Assembly (NCBI GenBank): GCA_905478325.1
Contig: CAJQIB010000028.1
Coordinates: forward strand, 17,168-81,167
DNA: 64,000 nt
Direction: 5' to 3'
DNA from: an uncultured Flavobacteriales bacterium
GTDB taxonomy: Bacteria > Bacteroidota > Bacteroidia > Flavobacteriales_D > Sanyastnellaceae
How positions within the stretch are numbered: the first letter of the stretch is position 1; every line of letters starts with the position of its first letter. The position numbers were made by a program, and so were the translations under genes. Under the pieces are notes generated by a model. The model saw nothing but the letters and a program-made list of their open reading frames with translations. It had not been told where the DNA came from and did no database searches. Of this stretch, positions 1 to 9,382 are shown one piece after another.

Positions 1-1875
1 TTGCATACTATACCGAACGCCTGCATTCACCTCCAGCGGAAGTGACCAGTCTGTCACCAGGTCTAGTTTTGTTTTAAGAAAATCCAACACATAGCTCGAT
101 ATAAAATCTTGCTCCATTCGATCCGCCTCCACCCATGCATAGGCAATCCGCGCGCGCCGCAAAATGGAAGCATCCCATCGATAGGTCGCGGAAACATCCC
201 AGCCCTCAAAGTCTACGGAAGACAAGTTCGCTGCTTGATACACATCCTGTGCGGGAACCGCTTGTTCATACTTGATCCAATCAATGAGGTTTCTTCCTCT
301 GCGAATGAATCCTGAAGCCTCCAAAACAAAATTCCCTTGTTGAGGCACCCAACGTCCGCCAGCCTCCGCCTGGTCAGCCCACTCCGAAAGCAAATCTTCA
401 CTTCCTTGTGCTCCCCCAACATTGTAGTACAAGTCCGTAAACGACGGGTGACGCACTGACCGGCCAGCCGAAGCAAAAACCACCACCTCTTGATCCGGCC
501 CCAATCGGTAGCGGACATCGGCCGAAGGCAAGAAGTTCGTTCCAAATCGGCTATTTAAATTGGCTCCTGATGTCACTGAAGCCGCCAATCGACCCGATTC
601 TGAATGGCCCCGCCACGACACCAAGGCATCGACATTGCTTCGTTGATCTGCGAGTGGATACATCTCCGGAGCACCCTCTACGGCAGCTCCCAATCGGTTG
701 CTCTGGATGATTTCCTCACGCACATCCGCTGAGAAAGTCCATGCCGATTGATCGAGAAACCACTGAAACTTTCCATTGACCGCTGCCGTCAATGACCGGT
801 GCTGGTTGGCACCTGCATACCAGGATGCAGGTTCATAAGGTTTCAATACGTTCCTTAACGCTCTTCGAGCATACAGTCCAGCCGTATCCGCTTCAGCCTG
901 CGACCCCAGTGTATTTCGAACATAAAATCCGTCCTCCGTTGGTTGGTACCACCCCGTCCCCTCACGGTACAATTCAAAGCGGTCACGGTGATAGCGTCCA
1001 TGCGCTGCGGCTGAAGCTCGCCAGTTCGTGCCTGTCTTCTCCCAATTCAACTGGGCAATCGCCGCCTGGGTCGTTTCGTATTGATCCGGATAAGTTGAAG
1101 TATAAAAGTTCTGTGCTCCAAATGCTTTGTCTTCCAAGGCCACCATCAACTTCCACCGCTCTGCTCCCAGATTCCAATCAGACACCCACATGGCCCGCGT
1201 AATCTGAGCATCAGAGTTGTCCACATGGCCATCCGTCTCTGCTCGAGACATACTAAATCGCTGGATGGAATTGCCCGCTTTCATATCGGCATGAAGGCGC
1301 AAGCGCTTCCAACCAAAGCTGCCCGCTTCTATCGCTGCTGATCCGCCATCGGTCACATCACCCGTTGGGGTCCGCAAGTGAACCGATCCGGCAAAAGCAC
1401 CCGCTCCTGCCATCGCGCCCGATCCACTGCGTACGATTTCGACATGACCCAAATCTTCCGGATCTATCGGAACATTCATCAAGTGATGTCCTGTGTGTGG
1501 AGCGCTCCAACGGACACCATTGACCAACAATGCCGTTTGCTCAAAGGAGCCCCCGCGAATGCTGATGTCACTTTGGATGCCCCAAGGACCTCGGCTGCGG
1601 ATGTCCACACCAGGAGCAAACTCCAAGGCTTCAGTCAGTGCAACAGCCGTTTTCAATTCACTCAAGTCAAGTACAGTGGTTGCTTTCGGTGCATCGGTTT
1701 TTAAAATGGACCCGAATGAGGTTCCAACAGAGACCGGAGCCTCCGCAAGAAGCACCAACGGAATCGGTTGGCCTTTTACGTCCAATGAATCTTGAATTGA
1801 AGCACTCAATTCACCGATAGTCGACGCCCCAATCAATGAGAGGCATATGATAAAATTCAACTTAAAAGGGCCCAT
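1..1875 (-). CDS. TonB-dependent outer-membrane receptor, BtuB-like (C-terminus beyond window)
   Basis: Read on the minus strand from ATG at 1875, the frame stays open for 625 codons to base 1, so the gene is cut by the left edge. Residues 1-25 form a signal peptide. A plug domain follows, with PGVDIRSRG, DISIRGGSFEQT and VRSGSGAMAGAGAFAGSV, typical of the TonB plug fold. The remainder is a long run of alternating aromatic strands as in a 22-strand barrel. The plug wording resembles flavobacterial receptors annotated as vitamin B12 transporter-like, but substrate cannot be read from sequence and no cobalamin riboswitch fits in the short leader. It diverges from lysS and has its own TAnnTTTG promoter 27 nt upstream. 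Confidence 0.85.
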   Translation of the reverse strand, partial: MGPFKLNFIICLSLIGASTIGELSASIQDSLDVKGQPIPLVLLAEAPVSVGTSFGSILKTDAPKATTVLDLSELKTAVALTEALEFAPGVDIRSRGPWGIQSDISIRGGSFEQTALLVNGVRWSAPHTGHHLMNVPIDPEDLGHVEIVRSGSGAMAGAGAFAGSVHLRTPTGDVTDGGSAAIEAGSFGWKRLRLHADMKAGNSIQRFSMSRAETDGHVDNSDAQITRAMWVSDWNLGAERWKLMVALEDKAFGAQNFYTSTYPDQYETTQAAIAQLNWEKTGTNWRASAAAHGRYHRDRFELYREGTGWYQPTEDGFYVRNTLGSQAEADTAGLYARRALRNVLKPYEPASWYAGANQHRSLTAAVNGKFQWFLDQSAWTFSADVREEIIQSNRLGAAVEGAPEMYPLADQRSNVDALVSWRGHSESGRLAASVTSGANLNSRFGTNFLPSADVRYRLGPDQEVVVFASAGRSVRHPSFTDLYYNVGGAQGSEDLLSEWADQAEAGGRWVPQQGNFVLEASGFIRRGRNLIDWIKYEQAVPAQDVYQAANLSSVDFEGWDVSATYRWDASILRRARIAYAWVEADRMEQDFISSYVLDFLKTKLDLVTDWSLPLEVNAGVRYSMQ

Positions 1876-1902
1876 GGATTTCTTACGTTGTGATTGCAGT
1901 TG

Positions 1903-1929
1903 CAAACCTACAAAGGTCCATGCGACCAA
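1903..1929 (-). promoter_or_regulatory. Promoter of the TonB receptor gene
   Basis: On the minus strand TAGGTTTG (1910-1903) matches the Bacteroidetes -7 element TAnnTTTG. A TTG (1929-1927) lies 16 nt upstream in the -33 position. The element is 27 nt ahead of the receptor ATG. Confidence 0.55.
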
Positions 1930-1954
1930 CCACCGCTCAGTGCGTCCGTCGATG

Positions 1955-1962
1955 TACCTTTG
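1955..1962 (+). promoter_or_regulatory. Candidate -7 element of lysS, very close to the start codon
   Basis: TACCTTTG matches TAnnTTTG and ends only 4 nt before the proposed lysS ATG at 1967. If used, transcription would begin at or next to the start codon, giving a leaderless message. No TTG is seen at the -33 position, so the call is tentative. Confidence 0.4.
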
Positions 1963-1966
1963 GGGC

Positions 1967-3679
1967 ATGCAATTGTCGGAACAAGAACGCATTCGCAGGG
2001 ATTCCCTCGTCGAATTACGTAAACTAGGAATTGAACCGTATCCCGCGGCCGCATTTGATGCGACCCACCGGTCCACAGAACTTGCGGCTTCCTTTCAGGA
2101 CGGCATGGAAGTCACTTTGGCTGGACGCCTGATGAGCCGAAGGATCATGGGAAAGGCTTCTTTTGCTGAAATGCAAGACAGCGAAGGCACGTTCCAACTG
2201 TATCTCAATCGAGACGAGTTGTGCCCGGGAGAGGATAAAACGATGTACAACGTGGTCTTCAAGAAGCTCCTTGATCGCGGAGATTTCATTGGTGTATCCG
2301 GAGAAACTTTTACCACCCAAACGGGTGAACAGAGTCTCCTCGTGAAAGAGCTTACCGTCCTTTCAAAGTCGTTGAAGCCACTCCCTGCCGTGAAGGTGGA
2401 TGATGCCGGCACCACCCACGATGCTTTCTCTGATCCCGAATTGCGGTATCGCATGCGCTATGTAGACCTCGTGGTCAATCCCCATGTTCGCGAAACGTTT
2501 GAATCCCGATCCCGCATCATCCGGACCATCCGGGAATCGTTTGATCAACAAGGATGGTTGGAAGTGGACACACCGGTGTTGCAAGCCATCCCCGGTGGTG
2601 CGGCGGCGCGACCATTCGAAACGCATCACAATGCGTTGGATATTCCGCTGTATTTGCGCATTGCCAACGAATTGTACCTCAAACGACTCATCGTGGGTGG
2701 ATTCGAAGGCGTGTATGAATTCTCTCGAAACTTCCGGAACGAGGGCATGGACCGCACCCACAATCCTGAATTCACGGTGCTGGAACTGTATGTGGCGTAC
2801 AAGGACTATCACTGGATGATGGAGACCATTGAAAACCTCATTGGGGATGTCTGCCAATCCGTGCATGGAAAAATGCAGGCCAACTTGGGCGGGCATGAAA
2901 TCAATTTCAAACCCCCTTACAAGCGCGTTACCATGCGCGATGCGATAGTGGAACACACCGGGGTTGATATCGACGGAAAGGACGAAGCCGAGCTTCGCAG
3001 CGCCTGCCAATCGGTCGGTGTAGACACGGATGACAGTATGGGGAAAGGCAAGTTGATTGACGAGTTGTTCGGCGAAAAATGCGAACACCACTATATCCAA
3101 CCGACGTTCATCACCGATTATCCAGTGGAAATGTCACCACTTACAAAAGTGCACCGCGACAAGCCCGACTACACGGAACGGTTTGAATTGATGATCAACG
3201 GAACGGAGGTCGCCAACGCGTATAGCGAGCTCAACGACCCGATCGTTCAACGGGAACGGTTTGAAGAACAGCTGAAGTTGGGAGAGCGCGGTGACGATGA
3301 AGCGATGTTCATTGACCAGGACTTCTTGCGCGCATTGGAATACGGCATGCCGCCAACAAGTGGTGTGGGAATCGGTATTGACCGCTTGGTCATGATGCTG
3401 ACCAACCAAACATCCATTCAAGAGGTCTTATTGTTCCCTCAAATGCGTCCCGAAGTATTCAATGCTAGCCCGGATTTGACCGCATTAGAAGCATTGGGCA
3501 TTCCACCCGAGTGGGTTGAACATGTGGCTGCTGCTGGTTTTGATTCCGCTGCTGCTCTAAGTGAGCTATCTCCTGCAGGTCTCCGTGAAAAAATGAACGG
3601 ATACCGAAAAAAGAACAAATTGTCCATCTCTGCACTTTCATTGGAAGCTGTGGAATCGTGGTATTCCTCCATTCATTAA
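1967..3679 (+). CDS. lysS: Lysyl-tRNA synthetase, class II
   Basis: Charges tRNA-Lys with lysine in the cytoplasm. The 570-residue protein has an N-terminal OB-fold anticodon-binding domain (about residues 45-150), class II motif 2 with FRNEGMDRTHNPEF near residue 256, and motif 3 GVGIGIDR near residue 466. About 65 extra C-terminal residues (IPPEWVEHVAAAGF onward) look like a helix-hairpin-helix tail, which makes it longer than the roughly 500-residue E. coli type; such tails are common in Bacteroidetes LysS. I chose ATG 1967 because MQLSEQERIRRDSL is the usual start; the frame is open back to 1847, but that stretch does not resemble LysS and overlaps the divergent promoter. First gene of lysS-DUF59-dxr. 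Confidence 0.95.
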   Translation: MQLSEQERIRRDSLVELRKLGIEPYPAAAFDATHRSTELAASFQDGMEVTLAGRLMSRRIMGKASFAEMQDSEGTFQLYLNRDELCPGEDKTMYNVVFKKLLDRGDFIGVSGETFTTQTGEQSLLVKELTVLSKSLKPLPAVKVDDAGTTHDAFSDPELRYRMRYVDLVVNPHVRETFESRSRIIRTIRESFDQQGWLEVDTPVLQAIPGGAAARPFETHHNALDIPLYLRIANELYLKRLIVGGFEGVYEFSRNFRNEGMDRTHNPEFTVLELYVAYKDYHWMMETIENLIGDVCQSVHGKMQANLGGHEINFKPPYKRVTMRDAIVEHTGVDIDGKDEAELRSACQSVGVDTDDSMGKGKLIDELFGEKCEHHYIQPTFITDYPVEMSPLTKVHRDKPDYTERFELMINGTEVANAYSELNDPIVQRERFEEQLKLGERGDDEAMFIDQDFLRALEYGMPPTSGVGIGIDRLVMMLTNQTSIQEVLLFPQMRPEVFNASPDLTALEALGIPPEWVEHVAAAGFDSAAALSELSPAGLREKMNGYRKKNKLSISALSLEAVESWYSSIH

Positions 3680-3691
3680 GGCCCCATATCG

Positions 3692-4003
3692 ATGCCCGCA
3701 CCTTTCAAGCAATCCATTGTCATTGACGTTTTGAAAACCATTCATGACCCGGAAATTCCTGTGGACATCTATGAATTGGGATTGATTTATGAAGTGAAAA
3801 TCACGGGGGATGGATTCGTCCACATCGAGATGACACTCACTTCGCCCAATTGCCCTGTCGCTGAAAGTCTTCCCGCTGAGGTAGAAGAGAAGGTTTCGGG
3901 GATCGAAGGAGCCACAGGTGCTAAGGTGAACATCGTATTCGACCCACCATGGACGCAAGACCTCATGAGTGAAGAAGCCAAACTAGAACTCGGATTCCTT
4001 TGA
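3692..4003 (+). CDS. MIP18/DUF59 family metal-sulfur cluster assembly factor (SufT-like)
   Basis: A 103-residue, single-domain protein with the DUF59 signature DPEIPVDIYELGLIYEV at residues 19-35, TSPNCPVAE with the conserved Cys, and DPPWTQDLMSEEAK near the C-terminus. Members of this family (SufT, PaaD-like, MIP18) help mature iron-sulfur proteins in the cytoplasm. Here it lies 12 nt after lysS and overlaps dxr by 4 nt, so it is translated with both. The rest of the suf operon is not in the window; the call is family-level. Confidence 0.85.
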   Translation: MPAPFKQSIVIDVLKTIHDPEIPVDIYELGLIYEVKITGDGFVHIEMTLTSPNCPVAESLPAEVEEKVSGIEGATGAKVNIVFDPPWTQDLMSEEAKLELGFL

Positions 4004-5181
4004 GTACAGACCAACCGACCACCCGCGGCATTGCCATTCTTGGGAGCACCGGATCCATCGGAACCCAAGCCTTAGAGGTCATCCGGCAACAGCCCGAATC
4101 CTTGCACGTTGAAGTTCTCAGCGCATACCGCAATGCTGACTTGCTGATTGAGCAAGCCCTGGAGTTTCATCCGAATACTGTGGTCATTGGAGAACTTTCG
4201 TTGCTCTCGAAAGTCAAGGACGCGTTGTTTGATGAGGGCATTAAAGTCTACGCAGGCGAAGATGCACTCGAGCAAATTGTGGAGATGGCGGGAATCGATA
4301 TGGTGCTCACGGCTTTGATGGGCGCCGCCGGATTGCGACCAACTTTGAAGGCCATACGCGCCGGAAAAGACATCGCGCTTGCCAACAAAGAAACGTTGGT
4401 GGTAGCTGGAGAGTTGATCATGTCAGAAGCACGCGCTGCAGGCGTGAACATCCACCCTGTTGATTCGGAGCACAGTGCCATTTACCAATGTCTCGCTGGA
4501 GAAGTGTTGAATCCCATTGAGAAGATCATTCTTACGGCTTCTGGAGGCCCTTTTCGCGGGCGTACACGTGAAGCGTTAGAGGGAGTGACCAAAGCGCAAG
4601 CACTGAAACATCCCAATTGGAGCATGGGCGCCAAGATCACCATCGACAGCGCTTCGATGATGAACAAGGGCCTAGAGGTCATTGAAGCGAAGTGGTTATT
4701 CGATTTACGCATGGATCAGGTAGATGTTGTCGTGCATCCACAGAGCATTATCCATAGCTGTGTCCAATTCGAAGACGGCTCGATCAAAGCCCAAATGGGA
4801 TTGCCTGATATGAAATTGCCCATCCAATACGCCTTAGGATATCCTAGACGTTTGGCCAATCATTTCGAGCGTTTCGATTTTATGAACTATCCCCAGCTCA
4901 CGTTTGAAAAACCAGACTTGGAAGCCTTCCGGAATCTAGCACTGGCGTTTGAAGCGGGAAACAAGGGAGGGAACGCACCGTGCATTCTGAACGCCGCAAA
5001 CGAAGTGGCTGTTGCGCGCTTCCTTGCGGACGAAATTACTTTTTTAGAACTGACGTCGGTAGTCGAACATGCTTTATCCCGTGTGGAATGGCTGGAACTT
5101 CCGGGACTTGATGGGCTCCTCGCTAGCGATGCAGAAGCACGCGTCAAGGCAGGTGAGTATGCGCCACAATTGATCCGATAA
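4000..5181 (+). CDS. dxr: 1-deoxy-D-xylulose 5-phosphate reductoisomerase
   Basis: Second step of the MEP isoprenoid pathway: converts DXP to 2-C-methyl-D-erythritol 4-phosphate with NADPH and a divalent metal. The 393-residue length is normal. Visible motifs are the Rossmann GSTGSIGTQ at residues 14-22, ALANKETLVVAGE, the metal/substrate region PVDSEHSAIYQCL, ASGGPFRG, HPNWSMGAKITIDSA and NKGLEVIEA. It begins with TTG at 4000, whose bases overlap the TGA of the preceding gene (TTGA), so translation is probably coupled. No better ATG is available near the N-terminus. Confidence 0.95.
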   Translation: MSTDQPTTRGIAILGSTGSIGTQALEVIRQQPESLHVEVLSAYRNADLLIEQALEFHPNTVVIGELSLLSKVKDALFDEGIKVYAGEDALEQIVEMAGIDMVLTALMGAAGLRPTLKAIRAGKDIALANKETLVVAGELIMSEARAAGVNIHPVDSEHSAIYQCLAGEVLNPIEKIILTASGGPFRGRTREALEGVTKAQALKHPNWSMGAKITIDSASMMNKGLEVIEAKWLFDLRMDQVDVVVHPQSIIHSCVQFEDGSIKAQMGLPDMKLPIQYALGYPRRLANHFERFDFMNYPQLTFEKPDLEAFRNLALAFEAGNKGGNAPCILNAANEVAVARFLADEITFLELTSVVEHALSRVEWLELPGLDGLLASDAEARVKAGEYAPQLIR

Positions 5182-5200
5182 AGCGATCCTACAGGACGCT
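5182..5200. terminator. Small hairpin between convergent dxr and frr
   Basis: AGCG/CGCT and TCC/GGA arms with a single bulged A fill the gap between the dxr and frr stop codons. There is no clear T-run on either side, so it is only a candidate bidirectional terminator. Confidence 0.3.
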
Positions 5201-5763
5201 TAGACCGTCATTATATCCGATTCTTTCGCGGCCAAAATCTCATCAATTTTCTTGATGTAGCCGTCGGTCAAGGCCTGTACTTCGGCCTCTCCGTCTTTTG
5301 CCATGTCCTCGCTCAGCCCATCATTCTTAGCGGCCTTGATGAAATCATTCGCTTCCTTTCTAGCATTGCGAATACCCACTCGAGCTCCTTCCCCTTCCCC
5401 ACGTGCGCGCTTCGTTAAATCGCGGCGGCGATCCTCGGTTAAAGATGGGATGTTAATCAGGATAGACTCTCCGTTGTTCATTGGATTCAACCCCAAATTG
5501 GCATTGATGATGGCTGTGGCGATGTTGTCAAGCATGGACTTTTCCCACGCCTGCACCGTCAAGGTTCGTGCGTCTGTTGAATTCACGTTGGCCACTTGGC
5601 TCAATGGTGTCATCGCACCATAATAATCCACCTTGACACTGTCTAACATCGCAGGGTGTGCTTTTCCAGCGCGCACTTTGGTCAACTCAGACTCCATGTG
5701 CTTGATGGCTTTATCCATGGCTTCTCGCGCCACATCCAATGCCATTTGAATTTCCTCGCTCAT
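5200..5763 (-). CDS. frr: Ribosome recycling factor
   Basis: Splits post-termination ribosomes together with EF-G. The 187-residue length and family motifs match: KVRAGKAHPAMLDSVKVDYYG in the N-terminal third, then NIPSLTEDRRRDLTKRARGEGE, VGIRNARKEAND and the C-terminal helix of the three-helix bundle. It lies 11 nt downstream of pyrH on the same strand, the usual pyrH-frr pairing, and converges on dxr. Confidence 0.96.
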   Translation of the reverse strand: MSEEIQMALDVAREAMDKAIKHMESELTKVRAGKAHPAMLDSVKVDYYGAMTPLSQVANVNSTDARTLTVQAWEKSMLDNIATAIINANLGLNPMNNGESILINIPSLTEDRRRDLTKRARGEGEGARVGIRNARKEANDFIKAAKNDGLSEDMAKDGEAEVQALTDGYIKKIDEILAAKESDIMTV

Positions 5764-5774
5764 CGGTTCCGTTT

Positions 5775-6512
<738 letters not shown>

Positions 6513-6525
6513 TCATTCTGCACAG

Positions 6526-6560
6526 AAAACAACAAGGGCCACCAAAAAAGGCAGCCCTTG
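6526..6560 (-). terminator. Rho-independent terminator of tsf
   Basis: On the minus strand the 28 nt from 6560 to 6533 fold into an 11-bp stem: CAAGGGC pairs with GCCCTTG, then TGCC with GGTG including two wobble pairs, closed by a T6 loop. TTGTTTT follows (6532-6526). It lies 27 nt after the tsf stop codon and separates the ribosomal protein/EF-Ts operon from pyrH-frr. Confidence 0.75.
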
Positions 6561-6586
6561 CTTTTAAACTCCTAAATGGGATTGTA

Positions 6587-7414
6587 TCAATCCAGTGCTT
6601 CGCGGCAATATGCTGTCAACACAGCATCATTGTTGGCGGCCTTCACATAGGCGGCAACATTGATTTTATTGTCCTTGATGAACATCTGGTTTACCAACGT
6701 GGCTTCCTTAAACCACTTCTTCAAGCGGCCTTCGGCAATCTTTTCAGCCATCTCTTCTGGCTTGCCCTCTTGGATGGCAAGTTCCTTTCCAATGGCGCGT
6801 TCTTTTTCGATCAAATCAGCAGGAATGGTGGTCTCATCCAACGCTACAGGAGCCATTGCGGCCGCTTGCATCGCAACATTACGTCCCACCTCACTATCCA
6901 CTGACGCCGAAAAACCAACAAGCGTAGCCAACCGGTTTCCAGGGTGGATGTACGCCGCTACCTGAGAAGCGCTCATTGTGTGATACACCGCAACTTCAAT
7001 TTTTTCGCCAATCTTTCCGATTTGATCGGTAATCTTCTCAGCAACAGAAACACCAGAACCTGGATATTCCTGTTCCATCAACGCTTCCTTTGATTGGAGT
7101 TTATTGCTCAACGCGAGGTCTACCAACGTCTGGGCGACTCCTACAAATTCTTCGTTTTTCGCAACAAAGTCCGTTTCGCAATTCAACGACAACAAGACTC
7201 CGAAATCACCTTCGCCATTCGAAGATGCCAAAATGACACCCTCGCCTGTTTCGCGATCTCCGCGCTTTGCCGCAACCTTTTGTCCTTTCAGACGCAAAAT
7301 TTCAATGGCTTTTTCTGTATTTCCTTCGGCTTCTTGGAGAGCTTTTTTGCAATCCATCATACCGGCTCCGGTTTGCTTCCGGAGATTGTTCACTTCAGCA
7401 GCTGTGATGCTCAT
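6587..7414 (-). CDS. tsf: Elongation factor Ts
   Basis: Nucleotide-exchange factor that releases GDP from EF-Tu. The 275-residue protein has the N-terminal UBA-like domain with TGAGMMDCKKAL at residues 16-27 and GDRETGEG, followed by the core domain with NCETDFVAKNEEF and the family-typical IAEGRLKKWFKE. It is downstream of rpsB (67-nt gap), the near-universal order, and is followed by a strong terminator. Confidence 0.97.
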   Translation of the reverse strand: MSITAAEVNNLRKQTGAGMMDCKKALQEAEGNTEKAIEILRLKGQKVAAKRGDRETGEGVILASSNGEGDFGVLLSLNCETDFVAKNEEFVGVAQTLVDLALSNKLQSKEALMEQEYPGSGVSVAEKITDQIGKIGEKIEVAVYHTMSASQVAAYIHPGNRLATLVGFSASVDSEVGRNVAMQAAAMAPVALDETTIPADLIEKERAIGKELAIQEGKPEEMAEKIAEGRLKKWFKEATLVNQMFIKDNKINVAAYVKAANNDAVLTAYCREALD

Positions 7415-7481
7415 GATTTGGTTTTTTTGAGGGGCGTGGGATCATCCCACCGCACGTTCAATGCCTAAATAAATTAAGGAA

Positions 7482-8348
7482 TCAATCTTCCTTCTTGTCC
7501 TCTGAAGGAGCTTCAGCAGCAGGAGCTTCAGCAACAGCGGCTTCAGCAGCAGGAGCTTCAGCAACAACGGCCTCAGCAGCAGGGGCTTCAGCAGCAGCTT
7601 CAGTTGCTTCTTTCTTCGCTTTTGACTTTGCAATTGCAGCGTCCGCAGCGTCCTTATCTGACTTGCGTTCCTGAAGGCCTTCAGCTACGGCTTGTGACAA
7701 AGCGTCCAAAACCAAAGCAATCGAACGGCTAGCGTCGTCATTGGAGGGAATTGGGAAATCGACTGGTCGTGGATCTGAATTGGTATCTACCATCGCGAAA
7801 ACAGGGATGCCTAATTTCTTCGCTTCGGCAAGAGCAATGTGCTCTTTACTCACATCAACAATAAAGATTGCTGCTGGAATTCGAGTCAAGTCAGTAATGG
7901 AACCGAGGTTCTTCTCCAACTTGGCACGCTGACGGCTCACCTGCAAGCGCTCACGCTTGGACATGGTCTTCAATGTTCCGTCTTCACCCATCTTGTCGAT
8001 CTGCGACATCTTTCGAACCCCCTTTCGGATGGTAGCGAAATTCGTCAACATACCTCCTGACCAACGCTCCGTGACGTATGGCATGCCAATCGCCTTCACT
8101 CGCTCTGCAACAACATCTTTCGCTTGCTTCTTCGTAGCAACAAACAAAATCTTTTTACCGCTCTTGGCAATTTGTTTCATTGCAGCTGCGGCTTCGTCTA
8201 GCTTGACGCCCGTTTTGTGCAAATCAATGATGTGGATTCCTTTCTTCTCGGTGAAGATGTAAGGAGCCATGTGTGGGTTCCACTTGCGCTTGAGGTGGCC
8301 GAAGTGCACTCCGGCTTGGAGCATTTGCTCGAATGATGTTCTTTCCAT
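7482..8348 (-). CDS. rpsB: 30S ribosomal protein S2
   Basis: Small-subunit protein with the typical start MERTSFEQMLQAGVHFGH, then RKWNPHMAPYIFTEKKGIHIIDLHKT, RWSGGMLTNF and the C-terminal IPSNDDASRSIALVLDAL. I start at ATG 8348; 15 further in-frame codons upstream do not resemble S2. The protein (288 residues) is longer than the usual 240-250 because of an Ala/Glu/Pro-rich tail after about residue 235, built from a repeated unit and ending in SEDKKED. Such tails occur in other Bacteroidetes S2 proteins and are probably disordered. Confidence 0.96.
   Translation of the reverse strand: MERTSFEQMLQAGVHFGHLKRKWNPHMAPYIFTEKKGIHIIDLHKTGVKLDEAAAAMKQIAKSGKKILFVATKKQAKDVVAERVKAIGMPYVTERWSGGMLTNFATIRKGVRKMSQIDKMGEDGTLKTMSKRERLQVSRQRAKLEKNLGSITDLTRIPAAIFIVDVSKEHIALAEAKKLGIPVFAMVDTNSDPRPVDFPIPSNDDASRSIALVLDALSQAVAEGLQERKSDKDAADAAIAKSKAKKEATEAAAEAPAAEAVVAEAPAAEAAVAEAPAAEAPSEDKKED
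7511..7600 (-). repeat. Three 30-bp tandem repeats encoding the S2 C-terminal tail
   Basis: The blocks 7511-7540, 7541-7570 and 7571-7600 align without gaps. The first two differ at one base; the third is more diverged. Each encodes a ten-residue Ala/Glu/Pro unit of the kind AEAPAAEA plus two variable residues. Unit length is a multiple of three, so copy-number change would keep the frame. Confidence 0.9.
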
Positions 8349-8496
8349 GTTTACGTTCCTGGATTGATCAACTTCTGGGTAGCCATCTGGCACTTTGCCT
8401 GATGAGTCCGAGAAGTTTGGATGCTAAACAGCTATGTTGTTAAATAAATTCAAAGAGAAAATCGAAGAAACGATTCCGTCCAATTCAAACAAGCGA

Positions 8497-8883
8497 TTAA
8501 CGCTTAGAGAATTGTGACTTCTTACGTGCCTTCTTCTGACCAAACTTCTTGCGCTCCACCATACGAGGATCACGAGTGGTCAAACCGTGTTGCTTCAAAA
8601 TAGGCTTCCATTCAGGATTGATTTCAATCAATGCCTTGGAAATGGCCAAGCGAACTGCTTCTGCCTGTCCTGTGATACCTCCACCATCAACGTTGACATT
8701 CATGTCATACTGACCAGCGGTCTCCGTCAACATGAACGGTTGGTTGATTTTATACTGAAGAACGGCCGTGGTGAAATACGTATTCGCTTCCAACTTGTTT
8801 ACAGTCAAAGCTCCCTTTCCTGGCTTCAGGTAGAGACGTGCGACTGCTGTTTTTCGGCGGCCAGATGTGTTGATGACTTCCAT
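8497..8883 (-). CDS. rpsI: 30S ribosomal protein S9
   Basis: Small-subunit protein whose C-terminal tail reaches the P-site tRNA. The 128-residue sequence starts MEVINTSGRRKTAVARLYLKPG, contains the family hallmark VDGGGITGQAEAVRLAISKAL, and ends in the basic tail GQKKARKKSQFSKR. It follows rplM by 23 nt, the conserved L13-S9 pair. A 148-nt gap to rpsB downstream shows no clear terminator, so rplM-rpsI-rpsB-tsf may be one transcript. Confidence 0.97.
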   Translation of the reverse strand: MEVINTSGRRKTAVARLYLKPGKGALTVNKLEANTYFTTAVLQYKINQPFMLTETAGQYDMNVNVDGGGITGQAEAVRLAISKALIEINPEWKPILKQHGLTTRDPRMVERKKFGQKKARKKSQFSKR

Positions 8884-8906
8884 GCGGATGATTGATCAGG
8901 CTAAGG

Positions 8907-9356
8907 TCAGGCGTTGAGTGTGAAAAGCTCCGGTTGTTGAGCTTCGTGCTTGTGATCGGGACCGACCACAACGTGAAGGTTACGGAACAAGGCGCGTCCC
9001 AAAGTATTCTTTGGCAACATACCGCGAACAGCATCTTCCACCATCGCAAATGGCTTCCGTGACATTTGCTCGCGGGCAGTTCGTTTGCGCTGGCCTCCAG
9101 GATAGCCTGTATATCGGATGTATTCCTTTTGGTCCCACTTGTTTCCAGTCAAAACAATTTTCTCCGCATTGATTACGATGACGTAATCTCCGCAATCAGC
9201 GTGAGGCGTGAAATTGGTCTTGTGCTTGCCACGAAGGCGCTTGGCGACCTCTGACGCTAGACGGCCTAAAGTCTGGCCTTCAGCATCGACAAGTAACCAC
9301 TTTTTCTCAGCATTCTCCTTATTAGCGGAGAGCGTCTTGTAGCTCAAAGTATCCAC
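8907..9356 (-). CDS. rplM: 50S ribosomal protein L13
   Basis: Early-assembly large-subunit protein. Motifs include WLLVDAEGQTLGRLASEVA, TGNKWDQKEYIRYTGYPGGQ and VRGMLPKNTLGRALFRNLHV. Flavobacterial L13 begins with (M)DTLSYKT, so I place the start at the GTG at 9356 (149 residues). The frame continues to another GTG at 9383, adding nine residues that are not family-like. First gene of the rplM-rpsI(-rpsB-tsf) run. A small hairpin and a promoter-like element lie just upstream. Confidence 0.95.
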   Translation of the reverse strand: MDTLSYKTLSANKENAEKKWLLVDAEGQTLGRLASEVAKRLRGKHKTNFTPHADCGDYVIVINAEKIVLTGNKWDQKEYIRYTGYPGGQRKRTAREQMSRKPFAMVEDAVRGMLPKNTLGRALFRNLHVVVGPDHKHEAQQPELFTLNA

Positions 9357-9382
9357 GGTGCGTGTTTTGAATGTACTGTTCA

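Noticed and set aside
1847..1966. N-terminal extension of LysS
   Set aside because: The extra 40 codons do not look like LysS and overlap the divergent promoters and the TonB receptor start.
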